Assembly: GCF_028583545.1 (NCBI RefSeq)
Contig: NZ_CP087106.1
Location: 2,362,501-2,426,500 of the forward strand
Length of the DNA stretch: 64,000 nucleotides
Direction: 5' to 3'
Source: Methylobacterium sp. NMS14P
Lineage (GTDB): Bacteria > Pseudomonadota > Alphaproteobacteria > Rhizobiales > Beijerinckiaceae
The notes beneath the pieces are model-generated. The model did no database searches and had not been told where the DNA came from. It saw only the letters and a list, made by a program, of their open reading frames with translations. How positions within the stretch are numbered: the first letter of the stretch is position 1; each line of letters starts with the position of its first letter. This document shows, piece after piece, positions 1 through 9,428 of this stretch. A program made the translations under genes and the position numbers.

Positions 1-1092
1 GAGACCTTCGGGGCGCTCACCGAGCTGAAGCTCTACGGGCGCGCGGAGGCGTTCGCGTCGCGGTTCGACGCCCCGGCCCGGGCCTACGCCCTCGCCACCG
101 CGGCGAGCCAGCTCACCGGCCAGATGCCGCGCTTCGTCATCGAGGCCCTGGCCTTCGGCGGGGTGATCGTGGTGGTGCTGTTCGCGCTGGCCCAGGGGCT
201 CGACGTCGCCGGGATCCTGCCGCTGCTCGGCCTGTTCGCCTTCGCGGGCTACCGCATGCTGCCGGCCTTCCAGAACATCTTCACCTCGGTGGCGCTGATG
301 CGCTTCACCCTGCCGGCGGTGCGGGTGATCGTCGACGAGCTCGCCGACGAGCGCGAGCCCCGGCCCCGCACCGCGGAGCGGCTGCCCTTCGCGCGGGCGA
401 TCCGGCTCGAGGGCCTCGGCTTCGACTACGGCACCGGCCGTCCGGCCCTCGCCGGGATCGACCTGACGATCCCGGTCAACGCCACGGTCGGCCTCGCCGG
501 GCGCACCGGCTCGGGCAAGTCGACGCTGGCGGGCCTGATCCTCGGCGTGCTGAGCCCGACCGCAGGGCGGATCACCGTGGACGGCCGGCCCCTCGATGCC
601 GGCACCCTGCCCGCGTGGCAGAACCGGATCGGCTACGTGCCGCAGGAGGTGTTCCTGGTGGACGGGACCGTGGCGGAGAACATCGCGCTGGGCCTCGACG
701 CGCCGGACCTCGCCGCCGTCGAGCGGGCGGCGCGGCTCGCCGGCGCCCACGACTTCGTCGCCGCCCTGCCGCACGGCTACGCCGAGCGGGTCGGCGAGCG
801 CGGGGCGCGGCTGTCCGGCGGCCAGCGCCAGCGCGTCGGCATCGCCCGGGCACTCTACCACGACCCGGACGTGATCGTCTTCGACGAAGCGACCTCGGCC
901 CTCGACGACGAGACGCAGGCGGCCGTGATGCTGGCGCTGCGCGCCCTCTCGGGCCGGCGGACGCTGATCCTGATCGCCCACCGCCTCTCGACCCTGGAGG
1001 GCGCCGACGCGGTCCACGTCCTGGAGGCCGGCCGGATCGTCGCCTCCGGTCCGCCCGAGGCGGTCCTGCCGGGGCTCGGAACGGCGGCCTGA
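1..1092 (+). CDS. ABC exporter, C-terminal part of fused permease/ATPase (5' end outside window)
   Basis: The reading frame is open from base 1, so the N-terminal part of the protein lies upstream of the window. The visible part starts in the coupling region of the membrane domain (ETFGALTELKLYGR), has two hydrophobic segments, and then a full nucleotide-binding domain: Walker A GRTGSGKST, signature LSGGQRQR, Walker B VIVFDEATSALD and the H-loop in AHRLS. This is the half-transporter exporter architecture. The KLYGR-type coupling region recalls PglK-like lipid-oligosaccharide flippases, which would suit export of a glycan or lipid-linked sugar, but the substrate cannot be read from this fragment. 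Confidence 0.9.
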   Translation, partial: ETFGALTELKLYGRAEAFASRFDAPARAYALATAASQLTGQMPRFVIEALAFGGVIVVVLFALAQGLDVAGILPLLGLFAFAGYRMLPAFQNIFTSVALMRFTLPAVRVIVDELADEREPRPRTAERLPFARAIRLEGLGFDYGTGRPALAGIDLTIPVNATVGLAGRTGSGKSTLAGLILGVLSPTAGRITVDGRPLDAGTLPAWQNRIGYVPQEVFLVDGTVAENIALGLDAPDLAAVERAARLAGAHDFVAALPHGYAERVGERGARLSGGQRQRVGIARALYHDPDVIVFDEATSALDDETQAAVMLALRALSGRRTLILIAHRLSTLEGADAVHVLEAGRIVASGPPEAVLPGLGTAA

Positions 1093-1168
1093 GCAACCGC
1101 TCGCGGGGGCCTTGCGTCCGGCCCCGCCTCCGTTACCTCGGCTCTCCGAGGCAGACCGGGAGAGCACC

Positions 1169-2044
1169 GTGACCACGCGCATCGAGCTGACCGCACCGGA
1201 CGGCACCACCGCGACGCTCGCGACCCACGGGGCCGAGCCGGTCTCCTGGCGGGTCGGCGGGACCGAGTATCTCTGGAGCGGCGATCCCGAGCACTGGAAC
1301 CGCCACGCGCCCTGGCTCTTCCCGGTGGTCGGCGCCTCGGCGGGCGGGCACGTGACGGTCGGGTCCGAGCGCTACCCGATGGCCCAGCACGGCTTCGCCC
1401 GGGACCTGCCCTTCGCGGTGGTCGACCGGCGCGCCGACGCGGTGACCCTGCGCCTGACCGACGGGCCCGAGACGCGGGCGCATTACCCGTTCGCGTTCCG
1501 GCTCGACGTCGCCGCGCGGGTCCGACCGGCGGGTCTCGACCTCGACGTGACCGTCGCCAATCCCGGCGACGTCCCCCTGCCCTACGCCCTCGGCTTCCAC
1601 CCGGCCTTCCCGTGGCCCTTCGCGGGCGGCACCCGCGCGCGGGATGGCGGCTACGCGGTGGCGTTCGAGCGGGCGGAGCGGCCCTTCGCGCCCCAGGTCG
1701 GCCCGGGCGGCCTGCTGCTGCGGGACGAGCAGCCGATCCCCCTCGCCGGGGACACGCTGCCCCTCGATCCGGCGCTCTTCACCGAGGCCTTCGTGTTCCG
1801 GAACGCCCGCAGCCGCTGGATGCGCTTCACCGGCCCCGGCCGGGCGATCCGCATGGAGATGGCGGATTTCCCCCACCTGGCGGTCTGGACCAAGCCCACC
1901 GCGCCGTTCCTGTCGCTCGAGTGCTGGACCGGCTACGCCGACTGGGCGGACTTCGCGGGCGACCTCGCGGAACGCGACTCGCAGCGCCTGCTCGCCCCCG
2001 GCGCCGCGGCGCGCCACGGCGTCCGCCTGACGCTGGAGACCTAG
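1169..2044 (+). CDS. Aldose 1-epimerase (galactose mutarotase-like) family protein
   Basis: A 291-residue protein of the galactose mutarotase-like beta-sandwich fold, which interconverts anomers of free or phosphorylated aldoses in the cytoplasm. Family hallmarks seen are LWSGDPEHWNRHAPWLFP near the N-terminus, the conserved QHGFAR motif and GFHPAFPWPF. I chose the GTG at 1169 because GGGAG lies just upstream and homology-like sequence (TTRIELTAPDG) starts there. The stop is 3 bp from the next start, so it is probably cotranscribed with hemD. The exact sugar substrate is not predictable. Confidence 0.85.
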   Translation: MTTRIELTAPDGTTATLATHGAEPVSWRVGGTEYLWSGDPEHWNRHAPWLFPVVGASAGGHVTVGSERYPMAQHGFARDLPFAVVDRRADAVTLRLTDGPETRAHYPFAFRLDVAARVRPAGLDLDVTVANPGDVPLPYALGFHPAFPWPFAGGTRARDGGYAVAFERAERPFAPQVGPGGLLLRDEQPIPLAGDTLPLDPALFTEAFVFRNARSRWMRFTGPGRAIRMEMADFPHLAVWTKPTAPFLSLECWTGYADWADFAGDLAERDSQRLLAPGAAARHGVRLTLET

Positions 2045-2047
2045 CCC

Positions 2048-2755
2048 TTGCGGATCTGGGTGGCGCGGCCCGAGCCCGGGGCGACGCGGACTGGGGCGGC
2101 CCTCGCGGGCCTGGGCCACGCGCCGCTCGTGGCCCCCGTCCTGGCGGTGCGGCCGACCGCGGCGGTACCGCCCGTGGGACCCTTCGCCGCGCTGCTCCTC
2201 ACCAGCGCCAACGCGGTGCCGGCGCTCCGGGACGCGCCGGCCCTGCGCGGCCTCCCGGTCTTCGCCGTCGGCGCGCGGACGGCCGCCCTGGCCCGCGAGG
2301 CCGGCCTAGACCCCGTGCGGGAGGGGCCCGGCGACGCCGCGGGGCTCGCCGCCCTGGTGGCGGCGACGCTGCCGCCCGGCGAACCGCTCCTCCACGCGAT
2401 GGGAGCCGAGCGCAAGCCGGAACCGGCAGCGACGCTGGCGGAGGCCGGATACCGGGTCACGGCCTTCGTGGCCTACCGGGCCGAGGCGCTGGAGCGTTTG
2501 CCCCCGGCGGTCGGCCGCGAACTCGCCGGGAACCACCTCGAGGCGGCCCTTCACTATTCCCGGCGCAGCGCCGCCGTCGCCCTTGCCCTCGCGGATGGAT
2601 CGGAGCACGGCGGAGCTTTCCGCCGGCTGAGGCATTACTGCCTATCGCCGGATGTTGCGGCACCCCTGGAAGCGGCCGGTGTTCCGGTCCATTTCGTCGC
2701 GGCACGCCCGCGCGAAGCGGACCTGCTCGACGCCCTGCCAGGGCGACCGGGCTAA
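2048..2755 (+). CDS. hemD: Uroporphyrinogen-III synthase
   Basis: HemD cyclises hydroxymethylbilane to uroporphyrinogen III in the tetrapyrrole pathway (heme, cobalamin). The 235-residue product opens with RIWVARPEPGATRTGAAL and has LLLTSANAV and FAVGARTA, typical of the two-lobed HemD fold. It starts with TTG at 2048. The assignment is strongly supported by the two genes that follow, a mitofilin-like membrane protein and HemY, an order conserved in many alphaproteobacteria. Sequence conservation in this family is low in general, so context carries much of the weight. Confidence 0.85.
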   Translation: MRIWVARPEPGATRTGAALAGLGHAPLVAPVLAVRPTAAVPPVGPFAALLLTSANAVPALRDAPALRGLPVFAVGARTAALAREAGLDPVREGPGDAAGLAALVAATLPPGEPLLHAMGAERKPEPAATLAEAGYRVTAFVAYRAEALERLPPAVGRELAGNHLEAALHYSRRSAAVALALADGSEHGGAFRRLRHYCLSPDVAAPLEAAGVPVHFVAARPREADLLDALPGRPG

Positions 2756-2860
2756 CCGCGCGGTGACAGGGAGGCCGGGCCGCCGTATCTCGCCCTCGCG
2801 CCCGGCGCCGCCGCGGTGCTAGGGGGGCGCGGCGACGCCGAAGAGTTGGAGGACTTGCCC

Positions 2861-5053
2861 GTGACGCCACCACCCAGCGACGCCGACAAGCCCGGTCCCG
2901 GCGGCCGGAAGCCGGACGCCGCCCCCGGCAAGCCCGGGCAGTCGAGCCCGCCCGCGGGCGCGTCGCGACCGGCCGCGACCTCGGCGTCCACCGCCTCGAC
3001 GTCCGCGACGACGTCCGCGACATCGGCCTCCATGTCTGCCTCCACGTCTTCCACCGCCGCCGGCGGCGCGAAAGGGCCGCAGGGATCCGCGCCCGGAACG
3101 CCGCCCAGGCCGGCGACCGAGCCGGTCGTGACCGCCAAGCCCGGCACGGTCGATCCGAAGCCCGACGCCGGCAAGACGGCTTCCGGGGCCGACAGCCTGA
3201 AGCCGTCGACCGGCCCGGCCGGTCAGCCGGCCGGCGCCGAGCCCGATCCCGTGAAGGTGGGCGCCGCGTCGTCGGCCTCCGACACCAGGGCCGGAACGTC
3301 CGCGTCGTCGTCGACGGCGTCCACCACCGCGTCCGGCGCGTCCGGAGCGAAGATCGATCCGAAGGCCGCGCAGCCCGGAACAGGCCCGCAGGGCGGTCCC
3401 CGTCCGGGCGGATCCGCCTCCGGTGCCGCGGGCCCGGCGGCGGCCAGCGCGGTGACGGCCGGTCCGATCATCGACCTGAAGGCCAAGCGGATCCCGGATC
3501 CGCCGGCCGCCGGCAAGGAGCCGTCCAAGGATGCTTCCAAGGATGCTCCCAAGGACGCCGCCAGGGACGCCTCGAGGGACGGCAAGGAGCCGCCGAAGGG
3601 CCCGATCCCCGCGGCGGCTGCCGTCGACCCCGCTCGAAGCGCCTCCGCACCCTCCGGCCGGGCCCGGGCCGGGTTCGGCTCGCTCGCGACCGCGGGGCTG
3701 CTCGGCGGCGTGATCGGCGCCGGCCTGCTGTTCGGCGCCGAGAAGGCCGGGATCGGCCCCGACCCGCGCCTGAACGCCCTGGACCAGAGGCTCTCCAGCC
3801 AGCTCGCGTCCCTCGACAAGCGTCTCGACGGGCTGGCCCCGCGCGACGCGGTGACGGCGCTCGACAAGCGCGTCGCCGCCGCGGAGGCGAGCGCCAAGCA
3901 GGCCCTGGACAAGTCCGGCGCGGCGCCCGCGTCCGCCGCCGACGGGCAAGCTGCCGGTCAGTCCTCCGGTCAGGCCCCGGCCGTGCCGCCGGATCTCGTC
4001 GCCCGCCTCGACAGCCTCGACCAGCGCGTCGCGGCGCTGCAGGAGGAGCCCGGCCAGGAGCCCGGCCGCGACCAGCCGGCCGACTCGAAGCTCGGCGTGG
4101 TCCAGGACAACGCCAAGCAGATCGCCGACCTCGAGACCCGCCTGAAGGCGGTGGAGGATGGCGGCGCCAACAAGGGCGCTGCCGAGGAGGCCGCCCGGAA
4201 GGTCGCGGCGCTACAGAGCGAGGTGGAGCAGAAGACCAAGGCGAACGCCGAGGCCGACGCGGCCCTGGGGCAGCGCCTCGACTCGCTGCAGCAGGCCGTC
4301 GACGCGCGGGTGAAGGCCGCCACCGAGGCGGTCCAGGCAGCGACCCAGGCGAGCCGCACCGCCGCCGAGGCGGGACAGGCCCAGGCCGCCGAGGCCGCGA
4401 AGGCGGTCGACCGGCGGCTGCAGGAGCAGGCCGACCAGATCGCTGCTCTGGACAAGAGCGTGGCGCAGCGCGCCGAGGCCAGCACCGTCCAGGCAGCGCT
4501 CCGGGTCGTCGTCGCCGACCGCGTGGCGGCCGCCCTGGAATCCGGGACGAGCTACGCCGAGCCGCTCGCGACCCTGCGCAAGCTCGATCCGGGGACCGAC
4601 GCGCAGGCCAAGGCGCTGGCGCCCTTCGCCGAGGGCGGTGCCCCCTCGGCGGGGGATCTCGCCGACACGTTCCGGCCGATCGCCGAGCGGATCGCGGCCA
4701 AGCGGCAGGCGCAGCGGGCCAAGGACGCGGCCGAGACCGGCGATTTCCGCACCAAGCTCCTCAGCATGGCCGACGGTCTCGTGCAGATCCGCAAGGCCGA
4801 CGCGCCCGCCCCCGAGGCCGCGGACGATCCGGAGAGCAAGGTCCAGGCGGCCCTCGACCGCGGCGACCTGACGGCGGCCTCGGCGGCCTTCGCGGCGCTC
4901 CCGGCCGAGGCCCGGGAGCAGGCCGGGGATTTCGGCGCCAAGCTCAAGGCCCGGGCCGAGGCCGAGCAGGCCGTGCGCGCGCTGCTCGACGGCGCCTTCA
5001 AGGCCCTGCCGGTCGGCGCCGCCCAGCCGGCCCAGGCCGCCCCCGGGCGCTAG
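2861..5053 (+). CDS. Mic60/mitofilin-like inner-membrane protein (COG4223 type)
   Basis: About 730 residues. The first 270 are low-complexity, rich in Ala, Ser, Thr, Pro and Lys, and presumably disordered. One transmembrane segment follows at about 273-295 (GFGSLATAGLLGGVIGAGLL). Next is a long coiled-coil-prone region with heptad-like LDQRL, LDKRL, LETRLKAVE and LQSEVEQK stretches, then a helical C-terminal domain resembling the mitofilin signature. The GTG start at 2861 has GGAGGA 7 bp upstream. Alphaproteobacterial Mic60 homologues shape intracytoplasmic membranes and sit next to heme genes, as here. Residues 220-240 contain short KDA(S/P)KDA repeats. Confidence 0.85.
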   Translation: MTPPPSDADKPGPGGRKPDAAPGKPGQSSPPAGASRPAATSASTASTSATTSATSASMSASTSSTAAGGAKGPQGSAPGTPPRPATEPVVTAKPGTVDPKPDAGKTASGADSLKPSTGPAGQPAGAEPDPVKVGAASSASDTRAGTSASSSTASTTASGASGAKIDPKAAQPGTGPQGGPRPGGSASGAAGPAAASAVTAGPIIDLKAKRIPDPPAAGKEPSKDASKDAPKDAARDASRDGKEPPKGPIPAAAAVDPARSASAPSGRARAGFGSLATAGLLGGVIGAGLLFGAEKAGIGPDPRLNALDQRLSSQLASLDKRLDGLAPRDAVTALDKRVAAAEASAKQALDKSGAAPASAADGQAAGQSSGQAPAVPPDLVARLDSLDQRVAALQEEPGQEPGRDQPADSKLGVVQDNAKQIADLETRLKAVEDGGANKGAAEEAARKVAALQSEVEQKTKANAEADAALGQRLDSLQQAVDARVKAATEAVQAATQASRTAAEAGQAQAAEAAKAVDRRLQEQADQIAALDKSVAQRAEASTVQAALRVVVADRVAAALESGTSYAEPLATLRKLDPGTDAQAKALAPFAEGGAPSAGDLADTFRPIAERIAAKRQAQRAKDAAETGDFRTKLLSMADGLVQIRKADAPAPEAADDPESKVQAALDRGDLTAASAAFAALPAEAREQAGDFGAKLKARAEAEQAVRALLDGAFKALPVGAAQPAQAAPGR

Positions 5054-5178
5054 TCCGGTGAGGGCCCCGATCCGCGCGCCGCGCGGCCGCACCATCTCAG
5101 AGCGGGCGCCCAGGCGCCCCGCTCCTCCCGCACCCCGCGACGGCCGCCAGCCGGCCGCCGACAGGAGATACTGACCCC

Positions 5179-6786
5179 ATGTGGCGCGCCCTCGCCTTCC
5201 TGGCCCTGCTCGCACTCGCCGCCTTCGGAGCGGTCTGGATCGCCGACAGGCCCGGCACCGTCACCGTCGTCTGGAACGGCTACCAGATCGGCACCAGCCT
5301 CGCGGTCGCCCTCGTCGGCGTGATCGCGGCGGCGATCGTCCTGGGCGTCCTCTGGGCGATCGTGCGCGGCGTCATCGGCCTGCCCGAAGCCCTGGTCCGC
5401 GGCTCGACCGAGCGGCGCCGGGCCAAGGGCCTCTCGGCCCTCTCCCGCGGCATGGTGGCGGTGGGCTCGGGCGATCCCCTGGCGGCCCGCCGCTTCGCGG
5501 GCGACGCCGAGCGGCTCCTCGGCACCGAGCCGCTGACCCTCCTGCTCAAGGCGCAGGCGGCGCAGATCTCCGGCGACCGGGACGCGGCCGAGAGCGCCTT
5601 CCAGCGCATGGTCGACGATCCCGAGACCCGGGTCCTGGGCCTGCGCGGCCTGTTCGTGGAGGCCCGGCGCCGCGAGGACGAGACGGCCGCCCGCGCCTAC
5701 GCCACCGAGGCCGCCCGCCTCGCCCCGAGCGTCACCTGGGCCAACGAGGCCCTGCTGGAGGCGCAGAGCGCCGACGGCGACTGGGCGGCCGCCCTGGAGA
5801 CGATCGAGCGCCGCTCGTCCCTCGGACTGATCGACAAGGCCGCGGCCCGGCGCCAGCGGGCGGTGCTCCTCACTGCGATCGCCGGCGAGCGCGAGGCCGG
5901 CGAGCCGGAACTCGCCACCGAGCGGGTCCTGCAGGCGGTCAAGCTCGCACCCGACCTCGTGCCGGCGGCCTGCATCGCCGGACGCCTCCTCGCCCGCCGC
6001 GGCGACGTCAAGAAGGCCGCCCGGATCGTCGAGGCGGCCTGGAAGGCCAATCCCCATCCCGACCTCGCCAAGGTCTACCTGGGCCTGCGTCCAGGCGATT
6101 CTGTCCGCGACCGCCTCGCCCGCGCCGAGGTCCTGGCGAAGCTATCGGTCTGGGACCCGGAATCCCGCCTCGCCCTGGGTCAGGCCGCCCTCGACGCGCG
6201 GGACTACAAGCGGGCCCGGGAGGCCGTGAAGCCCCTGCTCTCCGACCGTCCGACCGCCCGGGCCTGCCTGATGATGGCGGCCATCGAGGAGGCCGAGCAC
6301 GGGGCCGCGTCCGGCCAGGCCCGCGAGTGGCTGGCCCGGGCCGCCCGCGCGCCGCGCGACCGCGTGTGGATCGCCGACGGCATCGCCACCGATACCTGGG
6401 CGCCGGTCTCGCCGGTGACCGGGCGCCTCGACGCTTTCGCGTGGCGCGAGCCGCCGAACACGCTCGGTGCCGCGCCCGCGGTGGAGCCGGAAGCGGCCGC
6501 CGCCGGTCCGGCCCTCGTGCCGGCGGCCCCGAACGCGGCGGCGCCGGTCGCCAAGCCGGTCCCCGCGTCGATGTCCCCCTCGACCCCCGCGGCGGTTTCG
6601 GCATCGGTCGCGTCGGCGGCATCGGCCTCAGCCGGCCCGGCCCTGGCCGCGCCGATCCCGACCGTTCTTCCGGCGAAGCCGGGCGCCCCGAAGGCGGCCG
6701 GTGCCGACCCGGTCTCGGCCGGGATGGCGGCCGCGGCGCTGCCGCCATCCGGCTCGGGTGAGCGCGCGGTCCGCAGGATCGGCTGA
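5179..6786 (+). CDS. hemY: HemY-like heme biosynthesis-associated membrane protein
   Basis: A 535-residue protein with two N-terminal transmembrane helices (about 2-22 and 38-60) bracketing VTVVWNGYQIGTSLAVAL, the HemY_N signature, followed by TPR-like helical repeats and a C-terminal Ala/Pro-rich tail from about residue 430. This is the proteobacterial HemY linked to late tetrapyrrole synthesis, not the Bacillus protoporphyrinogen oxidase of the same name; its biochemical role is unsettled. AGGAGA sits 12 bp before the ATG. It completes the hemD, Mic60-like, hemY set. Confidence 0.9.
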   Translation: MWRALAFLALLALAAFGAVWIADRPGTVTVVWNGYQIGTSLAVALVGVIAAAIVLGVLWAIVRGVIGLPEALVRGSTERRRAKGLSALSRGMVAVGSGDPLAARRFAGDAERLLGTEPLTLLLKAQAAQISGDRDAAESAFQRMVDDPETRVLGLRGLFVEARRREDETAARAYATEAARLAPSVTWANEALLEAQSADGDWAAALETIERRSSLGLIDKAAARRQRAVLLTAIAGEREAGEPELATERVLQAVKLAPDLVPAACIAGRLLARRGDVKKAARIVEAAWKANPHPDLAKVYLGLRPGDSVRDRLARAEVLAKLSVWDPESRLALGQAALDARDYKRAREAVKPLLSDRPTARACLMMAAIEEAEHGAASGQAREWLARAARAPRDRVWIADGIATDTWAPVSPVTGRLDAFAWREPPNTLGAAPAVEPEAAAAGPALVPAAPNAAAPVAKPVPASMSPSTPAAVSASVASAASASAGPALAAPIPTVLPAKPGAPKAAGADPVSAGMAAAALPPSGSGERAVRRIG

Positions 6787-7012
6787 CCGGCCGCAGCGCG
6801 CGCCGGCCATCCGGACGCGGCATGACAGGAGCGCCGCGGGGTCACGGGCACGCCGCGGCGCTGGACTATTGCAAGTTGAATGAGCCGGCTCGCCGTGTAG
6901 CTTGTCGTGAGCCGTCGACCGAGGATCCGATCATCCCCCAGCCCGCTCACAGCCCGCGCGCGCCGTCGATCCGGTCGGACCGGGGCGGCGTCCCGCGCCG
7001 CGCGGTGCGGTC

Positions 7013-7447
7013 GTGACCGTCCTCGAGGAGGACGGCGAGCCGCGCCGGCAGGTCGGGGCCCTGCCGTTCCGGCACGGGCGCGACGGCAAGACCAAGATCC
7101 TGCTGGTGACGTCGCGGGAGAGCCGCCGCTGGGTCATCCCGAAGGGGTGGCCGATGAAGGGCCGCAAGCCGTTCGAGGCGGCCGCGCGGGAGGCCTATGA
7201 GGAGGCCGGCCTGCGCGGTGCGGTCGGCAAGCGCCCGATCGGGCTGTACCTCTACCAGAAGCGTCTGAGGAACCTCGACACGGTCCTGTGCCAGGTGAAG
7301 GTGTTTCCCCTGGAGGTGCGCAAGCAGCTCAAGCACTTCCCCGAGGCGCGTCAGCGCGAGCTCCGCTGGTTCACCCCGTCGGACGCCGCCGAGGCGGTGT
7401 CCGAGCCCGGCCTCGCCGCCCTGATCCGGGCCGCGTCGCGCACCTAA
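7013..7447 (+). CDS. Nudix hydrolase (diphosphoinositol-polyphosphate-hydrolase-like clade)
   Basis: A 144-residue cytoplasmic hydrolase of nucleoside-diphosphate-X compounds. The Nudix helix is visible at about residues 44-66: GWPMKGR, FEAAA, then REAYEEAGL. The first Glu of the textbook box (G-x5-E) is Arg here, while the metal-binding REAYEEAG core is intact. PKGWPMKG is typical of the small DIPP/NUDT4-like group common in alphaproteobacteria. The GTG start at 7013 is the only sensible one before the conserved region. It precedes tRNA-Thr with a GC-rich palindrome (about 7522-7538) between them. Confidence 0.85.
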   Translation: MTVLEEDGEPRRQVGALPFRHGRDGKTKILLVTSRESRRWVIPKGWPMKGRKPFEAAAREAYEEAGLRGAVGKRPIGLYLYQKRLRNLDTVLCQVKVFPLEVRKQLKHFPEARQRELRWFTPSDAAEAVSEPGLAALIRAASRT

Positions 7448-7550
7448 AACGGCGCGAACGCCCAACACGGCGTTGCCAACGCGGCGGCGATCCGTTATGG
7501 CCCCACTCGGCCGGACGGACACGCCCCCCGCGGGGGCGCCCCGGTCACCT

Positions 7551-7625
7551 GCTGCGGTAGCTCAGTGGTAGAGCACTTCATTGGTAATGAAGAGGTCGAG
7601 AGTTCAATCCTCTCTCGCAGCACCA
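7551..7625 (+). tRNA. tRNA-Thr (anticodon GGT), CCA encoded
   Basis: The cloverleaf can be folded by eye. The acceptor stem GCTGCGG pairs with TCGCAGC, the anticodon stem is CTTCA/TGAAG, and the loop TTGGTAA has anticodon GGT at its centre. The T arm contains GTTCAATCC. Discriminator A at 7622 is followed by CCA in the DNA. Confidence 0.95.
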
Positions 7626-7748
7626 GAAACCTTCCCGATCTCGCAATCAGTCCGGACGATGCTAAGGGTTCCCTAGCGGAGCCTGTCGCAGACTGAGGAT
7701 CGCGGCGGCTGCCCGGCCGACACCATCCGCTGAAGGGGACGCGCCGAC

Positions 7749-8030
7749 GTGAACTCGACCGCCCTGTTCACCATGCTGGGCCTCGTCATCGGCTGGGCGG
7801 TCCTGGCCGGCGCCGCCCTGATCACCGGGCGGCTCGCCACGTTCGCGTTCCTGATCCTGACTCTGATCGCCCTCTACCTCTACGTGCCGTGGGTGCGGCT
7901 GCGGGCGAGCGGGATCGACGGGTCCAGCAGGCCGGTCCGGTTCTGGACCAACGTCGCCATGCTGGCGGTCAGCCTCGCCGCCTGCCTCGCCTTCGGGATG
8001 ATGCTCGCCCGGCGCACCGGGCTCCTGTAG
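7749..8030 (+). CDS. Small membrane protein, unknown function
   Basis: I do not recognise this 93-residue protein. It has three predicted membrane helices: about 5-27 (LFTMLGLVIGWAVLAGAAL), 30-50 (ATFAFLILTLIALYLYV) and 67-86 (NVAMLAVSLAACLAFGMML), with a short polar loop containing RASGIDGSSRPVRF. GTG at 7749 is preceded by AAGGGG at a reasonable distance. It stands alone between a tRNA and the catalase gene. Confidence 0.65.
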   Translation: MNSTALFTMLGLVIGWAVLAGAALITGRLATFAFLILTLIALYLYVPWVRLRASGIDGSSRPVRFWTNVAMLAVSLAACLAFGMMLARRTGLL

Positions 8031-8461
8031 GCGCCCTCAAAGCCGCGCGTTCCGCGACCGCACCGATCGCGCGCCCGGCTCCACGCTCGCGAGTAAGCTG
8101 CCCCCCGCCGCGCCCTCGAGCGCTCTCGCGCAGCGCACCGCGCGGCCAGAGAGAGCGGCCGGTGATCCGGTCCTCCGCGGCGCCCACCTAACATGGATGA
8201 GGTGCCCTTAACATACGTTGTGTAATTCTGGCCGGTTAAGCGCGGCCTTGATCGCGGATTGTCGTGCCAATAGCCTGGCAGGGCGCGATAAAATGAGTTC
8301 GGTCAAATATTGATCGTTATAAAGTTCGCGAAAGATCGAACCGTCGTCCCGAAGCGCGGTTGGACAGGGTGCGAGGTTCGATGCTCCCACGGAGTACCGG
8401 GCCGACGGCCGATCGTGCGGTGGGCTTGAGCACGCCGTGCCTCTCGCGAGGGACAGACATC
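8031..8461. other. Intergenic region upstream of Mn catalase
   Basis: No convincing gene. The part from about 8205 to 8345 is clearly less GC-rich than the surroundings (runs such as GTTGTGTAATT, CGATAAAATG and AAATATTGATCGTTATAAAG), so the catalase promoter is likely here. I looked for the EcfG promoter pattern GGAAC-N16/17-CGTT and did not find a good match. Confidence 0.5.
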
Positions 8462-9319
8462 ATGTACTATCACGACAAGCGGCTTCAGTACCCGGTCAAG
8501 GTCGACAGCCCCGACCCGATCTACGCCCGCATGCTCCAGCAGGCGATCGGCGGCATCGAGGGCGAGATCCGGGTCGCCTTCCAGTACTTCTTCCAGGCCT
8601 GGGGGAACCGCGCCCCGACCACCAAGTACCGCGACATGCTGCTCAATACGGCCACCGAGGAGATCGGCCATATCGAGATGCTCGCGACCGCGGTGGCGCT
8701 GAACCTCGAGAACGCCCCCACCAAGGTCCAGGAGGCCGGGGCGGCCGACGCGATCGTCGGTGCCGTGATGGGCGGCGAGAACCCGCGCCACATCGCCGAG
8801 GGCATGCTGCACAAGACGCTGCTGTCCACCGGCATGGCCGCCTTCCCGGGCAATTCCGACGGCCAGTCGTTCGACATGAGCCACATCTACGCCAGCGGCA
8901 ACATCGCGGCCGACATGTACTGCAACGTCGCCGCCGAGAGCACCGGGCGCGTCCTGGCGGTGCGGCTCTACAACGCCACCAACGACGCCGGCATGCGCGA
9001 CATGTGGAGCTTCCTCATCGCTCGCGACACGATGCACCAGCAGCAATGGCTGGCGGTCATCGAGGAGCTGGGCGGCCATGCCGGCACGCTGCCGATCCCG
9101 AATTCCTTCCCGCAGGAGAAGGAGAACCAGAAGTTCAACTACAACTTCTTCTCGACGTCGGCGGACGGCTCGCCGCCGCCGGCCGGGCGCTGGACGCAGG
9201 GCCCGTCGCTCGACGGGAAGGGCGAGTTCAGCGTCGTCCAGAACCAGCCGATGGGCGAGGAGCCGGTCCTCGGCCCGGCGCGGCCCGACAGCGGCGCCGA
9301 GGCCCAGCAGATCGGCTGA
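8462..9319 (+). CDS. Manganese catalase
   Basis: Non-heme di-manganese catalase that dismutates hydrogen peroxide, 285 residues. The dimanganese ligands line up with the family: Glu35 (in EGEIRVAFQ), Glu67 and His70 (TEEIGHIE), Glu159 (AAESTGRV) and His192 (RDTMHQQQW). The C-terminal tail of about 50 residues is Gly/Pro-rich, as in other family members. The ATG at 8462 is chosen because MYYHDKRLQYPV is the conserved N-terminus and GAGGGA is upstream; the longer open frame upstream is not conserved in character. The sigma factor gene 1 kb downstream suggests a stress-response neighbourhood. Confidence 0.95.
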   Translation: MYYHDKRLQYPVKVDSPDPIYARMLQQAIGGIEGEIRVAFQYFFQAWGNRAPTTKYRDMLLNTATEEIGHIEMLATAVALNLENAPTKVQEAGAADAIVGAVMGGENPRHIAEGMLHKTLLSTGMAAFPGNSDGQSFDMSHIYASGNIAADMYCNVAAESTGRVLAVRLYNATNDAGMRDMWSFLIARDTMHQQQWLAVIEELGGHAGTLPIPNSFPQEKENQKFNYNFFSTSADGSPPPAGRWTQGPSLDGKGEFSVVQNQPMGEEPVLGPARPDSGAEAQQIG

Positions 9320-9330
9320 TCCGCAGGGCG

Positions 9331-9352
9331 CCCGGCCGGTCCGCCGGCCGGG
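9331..9352 (+). terminator. Hairpin 12 bp after Mn catalase stop
   Basis: Perfect 9-bp inverted repeat CCCGGCCGG / CCGGCCGGG with a 4-base loop just after the catalase stop. There is no T-run, so it is terminator-like rather than a canonical intrinsic terminator. Confidence 0.45.
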
Positions 9353-9428
9353 ACGGCTCCATCCGAGGGCGCGGCGCTCCGGCGCGCCGCGACCCGCGTA
9401 CAGACGGGAACAGGTGGCTCGCAGAACC

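Noticed and set aside
8031..8461. Search for EcfG-type promoters (GGAAC-N16/17-CGTT) upstream of catalase, sigma factor and other genes.
   Set aside because: Only partial matches such as GGAAC-N16-CGTG at 9406 were seen; not good enough to report as sites.
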